Below, one piece after another: positions 44,237-52,411 of a stretch of 64,000 nucleotides of DNA. The position numbers and the translations under genes were made by a program. The number at the start of each line of letters is the position of its first letter. Position 1 is the first letter of the stretch. Under the pieces are notes generated by a model. The model did not search any database, was not told the origin of the DNA, and worked only from the letters and a program-made list of their open reading frames with translations. The DNA is from Christensenella sp964438705 (GTDB lineage: Bacteria > Bacillota > Clostridia > Christensenellales > Christensenellaceae): positions 57,895-121,894 of the forward strand of contig CAYTKQ010000008.1 of NCBI GenBank assembly GCA_964438705.1, in the 5' to 3' direction.

Positions 44237-45968
44237 CTTGTCCTCCTTCCAATCCCTGCGCAATCAGCGCCTTGGCCTCCTGTGGGATGTCCATCTCATC
44301 TAGTACCTCCATGGCCTCCTCTGCCGGCATTCCCCTAAGCTCCAAAAGAATGCGGCTCACATCGTCGCCCGTCGGCCCTTCCATCGGCATTTCCCCCGTC
44401 ATTTCGGGCGGCATCTCTTCCGGCAGCGCTGCGGGTACTTCCTGCGGCATCTCTCCCATCGGCATTGCGCCCAAGGGCGCCTCCGGCATACCCGGCATCA
44501 TTCCCTGTATCGCCTTCACGCGCTCGATGATCTTGTTTTTGTTCTTGATGTACCCCTCCGGCACCGCCTCTAGGTACGTCAGCGCGTCGGGGATCACCTT
44601 GTTTGCCATCAAATTATCCAGCGTCTGCACCTGCATCAGCTCCGACCAGTAAGACCCCTGCCCGATCTCGATATTGAGGTTCAAAGCGACGTCCCCAAGC
44701 GTTGAAAAATCAAAGTCCACGAGCGCCGTTCCCTCGTTTTCCTCCACGCCCACGCCGCGCGTCCCATAGTTTACCCGCATGATCTCGATGAATATCCGCA
44801 CACAGCTTTCAATGAAGTTGTAAAAATCCATGCGCTGGATGTCTAATGGCATGCTCGAAGCCTTCTGCACCGCGATGATCGCAGACGTGTTGTCCGGCTT
44901 CACGTTTCCAAGGGCCGCGTCCGAAGCGCCCATCATGTCCTTGGTCTGACGAATGGTCATCTCCGCCATGTTCAACACGTCCGCGCTCATGTCCGGCGCG
45001 CGGAATCCCGAAAAGATCGCTTCATTCGGGTTTCCCGCCACGCCGACCGCCTTGCCGATGCGGTTGTCCCACGCCGGAATTTTGGTGCGGTCATAAAGCA
45101 TCTTCGGGAACGCGAAATTTTGCACCTGCATCTGCGCCATCGCGTAGATTTTATTGACGAATATCTGGTTGGGTATCTTCCCCGTGATGGGGCTGATTCC
45201 GTGATACGAGTTTTTCACACCCTCCCAGCTCATCCACGCCAGCGGATAGCGTGTGTATTCCGTGTCCGTTTCCTTTTTGACAATTTCCGTCTTGGTGCAC
45301 TTCATAAACCGCACCGTGCCCCGCTCCTTCCACAGCTTCAATACAACGGTGGTGTAATCGTTGTCCGCGTCCTTATCCGCGTTCGCGTAGCGGTTGTCGC
45401 TGTCCGCCACAATTCCGTCCGCGTTCAAACCGTTTGCGCGCGCCTCGTCCTTCACGTCCTCCGTTAACCGCCGATACGCAATGAGGATGTACGGCTGTGC
45501 CTCCGCCTCCGCTTCGGTCGGGTTGCCAAACAATACGTTCGTGTTGTCCACAAGGTCGATTTTGATCTCACCCGTCTCCGGGTCAAACCAGATGTAAAAG
45601 CATCCGTCCCCGTCGATGGCGCAGTTTTTCAGCATCCTACGGTTTTTGTATTTCATGTTCGCGCGCTCGATGATGCCGTCCACCTCTTTTGCGATGATCT
45701 TGGGCACCTCCGGCGCGCCGCCGTCCATCGTCTCCACGTTCACCGCGATGTCGTCGGAAATGAGCATCGCCACATAATACGAAACGACCGGCTTCAAAAA
45801 ATTGAACACCGGCTTGTCAAGATCGGGCGCGTTCACACCCTCCCACTGTTTGTCATTGTAAAAATTGTTGTTCCGCTCCACGTTCTCGTAAAGCTCCAGC
45901 CCCGTGTTGTAGGAAATCCCTTTTTCGTATTCCTTCCAAATCTCATCAGGCGTTTTTCTAATCTTCAT
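44217..45968 (-). CDS. Portal protein
   Basis: A 583-residue portal protein, size and pattern like the P22-type (podovirus) portals: FLKPVVSYYVAMLISDDIAVNVE near the start, a wing with EWKGV-like segments, and the helical stem region (APDMSADVLNMAEMTIRQTKDM). It forms the dodecameric DNA entry ring at one capsid vertex and binds the terminase. The last 80 residues form a Met/Pro/Glu-rich low-complexity stretch (EEMPPEMTGEMPMEGP), then a short helix. The start at MKIRKTP has GGGGG at good spacing and overlaps the previous gene by 11 bp. Confidence 0.88.
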   Translation of the reverse strand: MKIRKTPDEIWKEYEKGISYNTGLELYENVERNNNFYNDKQWEGVNAPDLDKPVFNFLKPVVSYYVAMLISDDIAVNVETMDGGAPEVPKIIAKEVDGIIERANMKYKNRRMLKNCAIDGDGCFYIWFDPETGEIKIDLVDNTNVLFGNPTEAEAEAQPYILIAYRRLTEDVKDEARANGLNADGIVADSDNRYANADKDADNDYTTVVLKLWKERGTVRFMKCTKTEIVKKETDTEYTRYPLAWMSWEGVKNSYHGISPITGKIPNQIFVNKIYAMAQMQVQNFAFPKMLYDRTKIPAWDNRIGKAVGVAGNPNEAIFSGFRAPDMSADVLNMAEMTIRQTKDMMGASDAALGNVKPDNTSAIIAVQKASSMPLDIQRMDFYNFIESCVRIFIEIMRVNYGTRGVGVEENEGTALVDFDFSTLGDVALNLNIEIGQGSYWSELMQVQTLDNLMANKVIPDALTYLEAVPEGYIKNKNKIIERVKAIQGMMPGMPEAPLGAMPMGEMPQEVPAALPEEMPPEMTGEMPMEGPTGDDVSRILLELRGMPAEEAMEVLDEMDIPQEAKALIAQGLEGGQDGGQMR

Positions 45969-46164
45969 CGGCGTCCCCCTGCTTCGTTCCGTTGTACGCC
46001 AGCATGTTTTCAAGCTGAATGCGCGTCCGGCGCTCCTGCTTGCTCTCCTCTGTCTTCACGGCCTCCGGGCGTTCCTCTTGCTGCCGGATCACAAACGGCC
46101 TGCGGACATACGCCCCCGCCAAAAACGCCAGAATCATGCCGATCACCACCATCACCAGTTCCAT
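45958..46164 (-). CDS. Small membrane protein in the head operon
   Basis: A 68-residue protein with one N-terminal membrane segment (MVVIGMILAFLAGAYV) and a charged, helical C-terminus. It has a GGAGGGG site and overlaps the portal start by 11 bp, so it is translated with the structural genes. Function unknown; a spanin- or superinfection-related role would be a guess. Confidence 0.6.
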   Translation of the reverse strand: MELVMVVIGMILAFLAGAYVRRPFVIRQQEERPEAVKTEESKQERRTRIQLENMLAYNGTKQGDADED

Positions 46165-46173
46165 ATGCCCCTC

Positions 46174-46554
46174 CTATCGGTACGCGTTTACTACGTCCGC
46201 GTACATCGCCTTGCCCACCCGCGCCTTGTTGGTCTCATAGGCCGCGTTGCACATGTTCGCCTTGTCGTTCTCGTCGTCCTGAAACAGCAGCCAGAACGCC
46301 ATGCCGTACGCCATCACATTCACCGCCACCTCCGGCTCATAAGGAAGCACGTCGCTTTCCTTTGTGAGCCACGGCACCTCCGCAATTGGCTCCAATCCCT
46401 TGCCCTCGCGTACCGCGTTGTTCGTCTCGAAGCAGTCCGCGATCAACTGATTGGCGATGTCCAGCACAAACGGCATATACCCGTTTTTGTCCTTCTCTTC
46501 CTCCCCCATGATCGACATCGCCCGCTTCAAAAGGTCGCTCACTGTGTTTTTCAT
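46174..46554 (-). CDS. Probable head-tail connector protein
   Basis: A 126-residue mostly helical protein (MKNTVSDLLKRAMSIMGEEE, then FVLDIANQLIADCFE, and EVAVNVMAYGMAFWLLFQDDEND). Size, helical makeup and position between capsid and portal genes match head-tail connector (gp4/gp6-like) proteins that sit under the portal ring. The family is assigned by context, not by a decisive motif. Confidence 0.55.
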   Translation of the reverse strand: MKNTVSDLLKRAMSIMGEEEKDKNGYMPFVLDIANQLIADCFETNNAVREGKGLEPIAEVPWLTKESDVLPYEPEVAVNVMAYGMAFWLLFQDDENDKANMCNAAYETNKARVGKAMYADVVNAYR

Positions 46555-46634
46555 TGTTTACTCCTTTCTTCCCTGCGGGAAATCCGTTTATAGGGTTCCC
46601 CGCAGGAAAGGCGGCTTTGCGCCGCCAATTCCTA

Positions 46635-47687
46635 TTATGCGTTCGTCTTTTCCACCACGTTCGAAGCGAAGCTGCCTTCCTTCACGCCGTACGCGCGGAA
46701 TGTCTGCCCCGCCTCGAGGCTCACCGCCGCAGAATACGTATTTGCGCTCTTGGAATAGCGCGGGTCGGTTTCGTCCGTCGTATACTTGAACGTCACGCCC
46801 GCAGCCGCCGTGATCGTTGCCGCGTTGCCCGAAATGCTCACCGACGGGTCTGCGGTTTTTTTGGTTTTATCCACCGCCGCGTAAACGCCGCCCGATTTTG
46901 CGCCCAGCACAAACGCGTCAAAGTAGTTCCGTCCCTCCAGCACGCTGCCGTCGATGCCCACAACCTCGTTTAAAATGCGCATGGTCTTGATCTTGTTGGG
47001 GTTTAATACCGATCCCTTGTGTGTAATGAGGAAGTATAGCCCCTCCGCCATATACACGTCCGGCACCTTGATCACCTGCATGTCCGCGATCATACCCACA
47101 TACCCCTTGGCAAGGGCTTTCTCCGCAAGGCTGTCCACCGCGAGAAACTCCTGCGAGAGCCGCAGCATGTTGTAGTAAGTCGTGGGGATGTAGAGGATCC
47201 TGTCCTGATCGGGCACGAGTTCGTTGTCGAGCGCCTTCGCGCCGTTAAAGATCGCCTCCACGATCGTCGTTTTGGTGGGCGCGGCATTGAGGCCTTCCAC
47301 GTTTCCGGCCAGCTCCGCCCATCTTTTGAGCGCATACTTGTCCATGAACGGGACCACCTTTTCCTTGATCTGCATGTTGAGCATCTTTGCCGCGCCCTTC
47401 GTGCTCATCTGATCCATGTTGTTGCCGCGGTCGATGGTGACGGTGAAGCCCTTGTCCTGCGAAAGCTCCATCTCCTGTACGCTGTCCTGCATCTCGTTTC
47501 GTTCTCCGAAGCGGTCGTCCCCCGTGCGCTTGTAGTCGTTGAGGTCCACCGCCTGCGGCGTGTAGATCGAGATGGATTTCACGCCCGCAAAATCATACTC
47601 GCTCGACGCGTTCCCCGCCACATAGCTCTCCTTCGTGAATTTTTCAGCGATCTTGCCGCTGTACTTGCTTGCCAGATTAATTGCCAT
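46635..47687 (-). CDS. Major capsid protein with C-terminal Ig-like domain
   Basis: A 350-residue protein that follows the scaffold gene and has capsid-like N-terminal features (KFTKESYVAGNASSEYDFAGVKSI, then DRGNNMDQMSTKGAAKMLN). The core ends near residue 280. The last 65 residues (VSISGNAATITAAAGVTFKY, TDETDPRYSKSANTY, FRAYGVKEGSFAS) form an Ig-like, chitobiase-type beta domain that would decorate the capsid surface. A GAAAGGAG site precedes the ATG. Confidence 0.85.
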   Translation of the reverse strand: MAINLASKYSGKIAEKFTKESYVAGNASSEYDFAGVKSISIYTPQAVDLNDYKRTGDDRFGERNEMQDSVQEMELSQDKGFTVTIDRGNNMDQMSTKGAAKMLNMQIKEKVVPFMDKYALKRWAELAGNVEGLNAAPTKTTIVEAIFNGAKALDNELVPDQDRILYIPTTYYNMLRLSQEFLAVDSLAEKALAKGYVGMIADMQVIKVPDVYMAEGLYFLITHKGSVLNPNKIKTMRILNEVVGIDGSVLEGRNYFDAFVLGAKSGGVYAAVDKTKKTADPSVSISGNAATITAAAGVTFKYTTDETDPRYSKSANTYSAAVSLEAGQTFRAYGVKEGSFASNVVEKTNA

Positions 47688-47843
47688 ACCTTATTACGCT
47701 CCTTTCAGTCGCTTCCGGGAACGAGGCTGCGCCTCTTTCCCGACCTTTCTCTGCTCAAAGTTGTTTTGGTTTCGCGCATATAGGCGCTCACCTTTTTTCG
47801 GAAGTTCTGTTTTCCCTGCGGGAAAAAGAACCGCTGAACTGTC

Positions 47844-47947
47844 ACGCCTCGTCCGTCGCCTGCGGCTCGGCCTCTGCGGACATTTCATGTGCTGACGAAC
47901 CCCGTCAGTTTTCTATTGTTCGGCTCGGTCTTGGCGGACATTTCATG
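47844..47947 (-). repeat. Two copies of a non-coding repeat in the capsid-scaffold gap
   Basis: On the minus strand CATGAAATGTCCGC followed by a GA-CCGAGCCG segment occurs at 47947-47921 and again at 47889-47863, where AGGCGACGGACGAGGC continues it to 47844. A related sequence lies at 48850-48886. The 262-bp gap 47688-47949 holds no gene with a ribosome binding site. It may carry processing or translation signals between scaffold and capsid, which are needed in unequal amounts. Confidence 0.6.
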
Positions 47948-47949
47948 CG

Positions 47950-48765
47950 TTACTTCATCAGCTCCGCGACAAACGGGTCCTCCGGCTCTATGTTTTGGCC
48001 CTTCACGTTGCCCGTGGTCTGCTCGCGGTTCTTCTGCGCCTGCCGCGCCTGAAGCAGCTCGCGCTCCTTTTGTTGCAGCAGGTAGTTCTGATACGCCACC
48101 ACCGGGCTCGCGCCCGTGGTCCTCATCTCCTCAAACACTTCGTCGGGCGGCTCCTTCACATCCGGGAACCGCTGTTCAAACTCCCTGACCTGCGCGTCAA
48201 AGATCGCTTTGCGCCGCTGCGCTTCATCCGCCGCACCGCCCGCGCGCGCCTGCGTCATGGCCTGTTCGTTTTCCAAAGCCTTTTTGCGCACCTCCAGCTC
48301 CGCCACATGCCGCGCCATGCCGCTCTCAAGCCCCTGCTCCATCAGCTGCTGCATGCGCGAGGAAATCTGCCCTTCCAAAACAGACGCCTCCGCTTGCTGC
48401 ATAAACGCGTCTACGTCCATACCCGTCTGCGCCGCCAGCTTTTCGATGAGCGCGCGCTCTTTGGGCGGCGTGTTCACCATGCCCTGCAATTCGCTCATGC
48501 GCTCAAAAAGCTGCTCGAGCTGTGCCGGGGTGTACTCCCGCCCGCCAACGGATATCTTCTCCTCTTTTTTGCTCTCTTTTGCGCTCTGCTGTTCGGCTTC
48601 CCTTTCAGCCTCCGGCGCAGCCTCGTTCTCCTCCTGATCCCCGGACGTTTCCTCCGTCTCCTGATCGTCGAGCGCCGCCTCAAACTCACGCTCCTGCGCT
48701 TCGCTCATTCCCTCGTCCATGCCCGTTTCAGATGCTTCGTTCACCTGTGTCGTGTTCTCGTCCAT
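47950..48765 (-). CDS. Scaffolding protein
   Basis: A 271-residue acidic, helical protein with long charged coiled-coil stretches (EAEREAEQQSAKESKKEEKI, then VLEGQISSRMQQLMEQGLES). Composition and position just before the capsid gene are typical of phage scaffolds, which guide procapsid assembly and then leave. Residues 75-90 (ISVGGREYTPAQLEQLFER) match a helix-start common in Firmicute phage scaffolds. The start at MDENTTQ has GGGAGG at good spacing. Confidence 0.82.
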   Translation of the reverse strand: MDENTTQVNEASETGMDEGMSEAQEREFEAALDDQETEETSGDQEENEAAPEAEREAEQQSAKESKKEEKISVGGREYTPAQLEQLFERMSELQGMVNTPPKERALIEKLAAQTGMDVDAFMQQAEASVLEGQISSRMQQLMEQGLESGMARHVAELEVRKKALENEQAMTQARAGGAADEAQRRKAIFDAQVREFEQRFPDVKEPPDEVFEEMRTTGASPVVAYQNYLLQQKERELLQARQAQKNREQTTGNVKGQNIEPEDPFVAELMK

Positions 48766-48849
48766 ACTTCCTCCCTGTGCTCTTTTCAAGCGATTTTTAT
48801 TTAAAACAGGGCGTTACCTGTTTTAGCCATCTTCGCAGTAGGCTGTTCC

Positions 48850-48886
48850 CGTTCTCCCTTCGCCTCCGGCTCGCGCTCACGGACAT
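48850..48886 (-). repeat. Third copy of the non-coding repeat, before the scaffold gene
   Basis: On the minus strand ATGTCCGTGAGCGCGAGCCG and the following AGGCGAAGGGAGAACG resemble the units at 47844-47947. The 174-bp gap 48766-48939 between TerL and scaffold genes has no other visible feature. Confidence 0.5.
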
Positions 48887-48939
48887 CCCTTGCGCGGGCG
48901 CTGTTCGCCGAACCACAGCTTCGGACAGCGCTCCGGCAA

Positions 48940-50280
48940 TCACCTTCCAAATTCAAACAGCCCTGCCACCTGCTCCTCATACGGCGCACGGTCATCCTCT
49001 TTTTTCACCGCCGCCTCGGCGGGCAGCGGCCGCCCCGCCACGAAGTATCGCAGTGCATCCGGCGCGTGCGTCAGCTCGTGCGGCTCCCGGCTGCAATCGT
49101 TCGGGTTCTTCTCGTCGAATTGCAGCGCGGGCAGTGTGCGTATGAGGTTCGCGCAGTTTTCAAAGATGCGCAGCCCCGCCGTCTTTTTTCCCTGCTCGTC
49201 CCGCCCGATCTTCAACCATTCGTGCAGGTTGTACCACCCCTGCACGCGGTCGTTGTTCGCCTTCACAAGCAGGATGCCCGCCTCCGCGAATATCTCCGCC
49301 GTGCTCTTTCCCGTGTCCGAATGCCGGTTCCACAGGTCGGGCGGCGCGTAATGCAGCTCGATCGCCTCCCCCGTCATCGCGCGTATCTTTGCCGCCGCGT
49401 CCGTCACAATAAGGCCGCTTTCGTATAGCTCTCGGTATACATACGCCCGCCCCTGCTCGTCCATCGCGATCCAGTAGCACGCCAGCATGTCAAAGCCGTA
49501 GTCCATCGCCACATACCGCCGCCAGTGCCTGGGAAGCTCGAACGGACGCATGACGTGCACCTCGCGCTCAAACTCCGTAAAATACTGCCCGGCGAACACG
49601 TCCCAGTCGCCGTCCAGCATCGCCGCGCGACGCGCCGGATCGGAAATATTTTCCAGCACCCGCACATAGTCCGGGTCACACTCCATCAAGTGCTTGTTGT
49701 CGTAGACCTTGGCGGGGATAAACGCGTAATCCTCCTCTCGTTCACTCTCGCGGTAATCCCTGTCGATGAACAGCCGCTTCACCCACGCGTGCCCCACGCC
49801 GCCGGGGTTGCATGTGAGGTACATCCGCGGGCTGAATCCCTCCTCGCACATGCCGGACGAGCGGTTGGATTCCGTCAGCGTCTGGAACTGGAACTCGCTA
49901 AATTGTGTCGCTTCCTCCAGAATGATTACGTCGTACGCCTGTCCTTGATATTGCAGCACGTCTTTTTCCGTATCGCAGTACCCGAGCTTTAGACGGCTTC
50001 CCGTCGGAAATGTAAATTCTTTTGTGTTTTCCCTGTACTGCGCAAATCCTTTGAGCGTGCGCATCAGCGGTATCACGTGGTTTTCGCGCAGCTCGGGGAA
50101 CGTCCTGCGCAAAAGCAGCATTTGCAGCCCGTGATAGTGAAATCCCATCAAACACGCCTTCGTGCGCGCCGCCCAGCTCTTTCCGCCGCCGCGTGCCCCG
50201 CCGTATGCCGCATATCTTCCCTTCGCCAAAAAGAACTCGACCTGCTTGGGATATGCGTTGCCCAAATTCAGCTCCTTCAC
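48940..50280 (-). CDS. terL: Terminase large subunit
   Basis: A 446-residue packaging motor. The ATPase domain (about 1-210) has Walker A GARGGGKSW and Walker B VIILEEATQF, with a coupling motif LTCNPGG. The nuclease domain (about 230-430) starts with the metal-binding aspartate in VAMDYGFD and has later acidic residues around THAPDALRYF. It cuts phage concatemers and drives DNA into the procapsid. Its start overlaps the TerS stop by 4 bp. Confidence 0.95.
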   Translation of the reverse strand: MKELNLGNAYPKQVEFFLAKGRYAAYGGARGGGKSWAARTKACLMGFHYHGLQMLLLRRTFPELRENHVIPLMRTLKGFAQYRENTKEFTFPTGSRLKLGYCDTEKDVLQYQGQAYDVIILEEATQFSEFQFQTLTESNRSSGMCEEGFSPRMYLTCNPGGVGHAWVKRLFIDRDYRESEREEDYAFIPAKVYDNKHLMECDPDYVRVLENISDPARRAAMLDGDWDVFAGQYFTEFEREVHVMRPFELPRHWRRYVAMDYGFDMLACYWIAMDEQGRAYVYRELYESGLIVTDAAAKIRAMTGEAIELHYAPPDLWNRHSDTGKSTAEIFAEAGILLVKANNDRVQGWYNLHEWLKIGRDEQGKKTAGLRIFENCANLIRTLPALQFDEKNPNDCSREPHELTHAPDALRYFVAGRPLPAEAAVKKEDDRAPYEEQVAGLFEFGR

Positions 50281-50771
50281 TTCTCCACGTCCTCTTTTTC
50301 AAGCCCCAGAACGATTTTGATATTTCTCCCGTCCTTATCGAGAAGCGCCGCGTCCACCTTCTGCTTCCACCGTTCCGGGTCGCGGTTTGTGAGCCAGAAC
50401 ATGATCCCCCGCACTTCTGCGGGTACATACACCGTTTCGCGCACCATTTTCACACGTTCGGTCTCTTTCACGCGTTTTCCGTCCTTGTAGGTAACAGTGC
50501 GCAGTTTCACGGCCTTCCATACTTCGCGCTCCCCGCCCATGCACCGCTCGTAAAGAGACCGCTCAACCTTCTCATTCGCATATCTTTCGCTCTCCATGAG
50601 CGCCGCGCGAAACTCCGCATGTTCGTTTTTATATCTGCGGAACGTCGAGCACGCCACGCCCGTCATCTTCGCCGCCTCTTCCTCCGTGCCGCCCGCACGC
50701 ATCAGCGCGGCGATCTCACTAAGGCGCGGCTTTATGTGCGTGTCGTATTTTGTCAGCCTCTTTTTCGTCAT
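50277..50771 (-). CDS. terS: Terminase small subunit
   Basis: A 164-residue protein with an N-terminal helix-turn-helix (GGTEEEAAKMTGVACSTFRRYKN), a helical middle that would oligomerise and a C-terminal part (EVRGIMFWLTNRDPERWKQK) typical of Firmicute small terminases that bind the large subunit. It recognises the packaging site on phage DNA. It starts behind GAGGAGAGAGGA, preceded by two GC-rich hairpins, and is translationally coupled to TerL. Confidence 0.88.
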   Translation of the reverse strand: MTKKRLTKYDTHIKPRLSEIAALMRAGGTEEEAAKMTGVACSTFRRYKNEHAEFRAALMESERYANEKVERSLYERCMGGEREVWKAVKLRTVTYKDGKRVKETERVKMVRETVYVPAEVRGIMFWLTNRDPERWKQKVDAALLDKDGRNIKIVLGLEKEDVEK

Positions 50772-50785
50772 TCCTCTCTCCTCTT

Positions 50786-50817
50786 CCCCCGCAGGGGAGC
50801 CGCCCGAAGGCGGCTTC
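50786..50817 (-). other. Two stable hairpins in the TerS leader
   Basis: On the minus strand GCCGCC-TTCG-GGCGGC (50799-50814) forms a 6-bp stem with a UUCG tetraloop. It is followed by CCCC-TGC-GGGG (50787-50797). They end about 15 bp before the TerS start and could stabilise the late mRNA, act in translation, or mark the packaging region. Confidence 0.6.
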
Positions 50818-50852
50818 ATAAAGGGGTGGGGTGTGCGAAAAGCATAATAAAA

Positions 50853-50875
50853 ATGCCCTCCGCTAAGGAGAGCAT
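50853..50875 (-). terminator. Terminator between early and late operons
   Basis: ATGCCCTCC (50853-50861) pairs with GGAGAGCAT (50867-50875) around one mismatch, with TTTTTA on the minus-strand 3' side. It lies 33 bp after the small HTH gene at 50908-51180 and before TerS, a typical place for late-gene control. Confidence 0.65.
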
Positions 50876-50907
50876 ATACCAAAAGTAGGTTCAGTTAGGG
50901 CCAACTT

Positions 50908-51180
50908 TTACACTTTCTCAAATTCCTCATAAAATCTTCGGCGCATTCGCTTCAACGTGCTTTCAGAGCACGGGCACATAATCGCCGCCTCGCGCACCGT
51001 CCGCTTCCCAAGCATCACCTCGCGCAGCGCATTGTAATAATCCCCGCCGCCCACGCGCAAACACAGCTGATCGATCTTTTGCTGCACCACAAAAGGCATA
51101 TCCGCATAATTGACGCATATGTAATAAATAAGCCCCTGCTTTTCCTCCGGCAGATTCACGCCCCGCAATTTCTTAAACAC
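50908..51180 (-). CDS. Small HTH protein, candidate late-gene regulator
   Basis: A 90-residue protein with a helix-turn-helix at its C-terminus (TVREAAIMCPCSESTLKRMRRRFYEEF), similar to sigma-70 region 4 or ArpU-type phage late regulators. It is the last gene before the early/late terminator, where such activators are often encoded. It may switch on transcription from TerS onward. The family is not certain. Confidence 0.6.
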   Translation of the reverse strand: MFKKLRGVNLPEEKQGLIYYICVNYADMPFVVQQKIDQLCLRVGGGDYYNALREVMLGKRTVREAAIMCPCSESTLKRMRRRFYEEFEKV

Positions 51181-51185
51181 GCCGC

Positions 51186-51989
51186 TTACTCCTTTTTCGC
51201 AATATGGTTCGCGCGTACACCCGCGCGCGCATTGCGGCCGCCGATTTCGCCGAGCATCTCTTCGGGCGGGATCTCTTTGTTGCCGATCGCAATATCAAAT
51301 TCATTCAGCTTCACAAACTTTGCATAGCGGTACATGCCAAAATCGTCATAGTCCTGCCGCACCTGATAAATCTGCCGATACCCCTGCGGCGTGTTGATTT
51401 CGCTCTGTGCTTTCGCGCGGGACACTTTTTCGTAGGTGACGACAGGCTCAGCCAGCCCCTTGCTTTGCGACCACCGCTTTTTGTGCTCGCGCTTCGGCTC
51501 CTTGGTGATGTAGTGGGCCAGCCCCGCATAATCCCCGCTTTTGCGCAAACGGGAAGAAATGACGATCCCGTGTTCCCAGATATCGTTGATCTCATCGACG
51601 CTCATTTTCGACATCACGATGTGATGATGCGTTCGCTTCTTTTTGTTGAATGTGTTTTCCGTCACCGCCACATATTTTAATTCCGGCAGATGGCGAATCC
51701 TGCGCACGGCACGGATATTTCTCAAAAACTGCTTGAACGCGCGCTCCGCCTCCGCTTCGGACGGCTCCGCCTCATAGGTCAACGTCAAGAACAGGTCGTC
51801 CCGTGTGAAATTTGCATTGAGCTTTCTCGACAGCCTCTTTACTGCGTTGTAATAATTTCGCCTTTGCTGATCCGGCGGGGTCATTCCGCAGCCCACAGTA
51901 CGCGGCACATGGCGGTCGACCTCCTTTGAATAAAAAACCTCTATTTCAAGAACGCATCCCGATTTTATGATTTTGGTATATCTCGCCAT
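51186..51989 (-). CDS. HUH-type rolling-circle replication initiator (Rep)
   Basis: A 267-residue protein with all three HUH Rep motifs: motif 1 FLTLTYE (67-73), motif 2 HHHIVM (121-126, the H-x-H metal site) and motif 3 YAGLAHYITKE (154-164), where a tyrosine would nick DNA. The pattern resembles Rep proteins of small phages and plasmids. It may start rolling-circle replication of the excised phage. An in-frame ATG 16 codons upstream has no better site; the start used has GGAGAAGG. No primase or helicase gene is visible in the prophage. Confidence 0.75.
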   Translation of the reverse strand: MARYTKIIKSGCVLEIEVFYSKEVDRHVPRTVGCGMTPPDQQRRNYYNAVKRLSRKLNANFTRDDLFLTLTYEAEPSEAEAERAFKQFLRNIRAVRRIRHLPELKYVAVTENTFNKKKRTHHHIVMSKMSVDEINDIWEHGIVISSRLRKSGDYAGLAHYITKEPKREHKKRWSQSKGLAEPVVTYEKVSRAKAQSEINTPQGYRQIYQVRQDYDDFGMYRYAKFVKLNEFDIAIGNKEIPPEEMLGEIGGRNARAGVRANHIAKKE

Positions 51990-52010
51990 TGCCTTCTCCC
52001 GTTTGGTTCT

Positions 52011-52023
52011 AACAATAATTGTT
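52011..52023. other. AT palindrome upstream of Rep
   Basis: AACAATAATTGTT is a near-perfect inverted repeat about 22 bp upstream of the Rep start codon. It could be an operator or part of a Rep nicking origin. The interval 51990-52131 holds no other gene. Confidence 0.3.
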
Positions 52024-52131
52024 GTAGCAAGTCTCACAGGCCCGCTTGTCCGCCTCTCTTCCTATATATAAGGAAGCAAACCGCGCGCGCGGCGTACAGG
52101 CCCGTAAACGCGCGCGATCCTCTTTTGTTTT

Positions 52132-52410
52132 CTATCCCGCCAGCATGTTCACCATCTCGCCGCCCAGCGTGCGGAAACGCATCAGCGGTTCGAGGTACGC
52201 GCAAAACTCCGCCTCGCTCACCTCCGCGCCGGGCATGTCGCAAAACACTGCCTCCGCAGCGCCCGGCCCCTTGTGAAACAATCTGGTGGAATAACACTTC
52301 GTCTGCGCCGCCGGGTCAAAGCGTGCCGCCGCAATGACGTTCACCCCCTCGTCCCACGTCGCCGCGCGAATATATCCGTCCTCGTCCTTCCAAAACTTAT
52401 AATGTGTCAT
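52132..52410 (-). CDS. Small phage protein, unknown function
   Basis: A 92-residue acidic protein (MTHYKFWKDEDGYIRAATWD, ending GGEMVNMLAG) with a GAGGTG site. It follows the frameshifted gene at once and belongs to the early operon. I do not recognise the family. Confidence 0.6.
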   Translation of the reverse strand: MTHYKFWKDEDGYIRAATWDEGVNVIAAARFDPAAQTKCYSTRLFHKGPGAAEAVFCDMPGAEVSEAEFCAYLEPLMRFRTLGGEMVNMLAG

Positions 52411-52411
52411 A

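Noticed and set aside
52034..52297. 87-codon minus-strand frame upstream of Rep
   Set aside because: It overlaps the well-supported gene at 52132-52410 in another frame and lacks a ribosome binding site.
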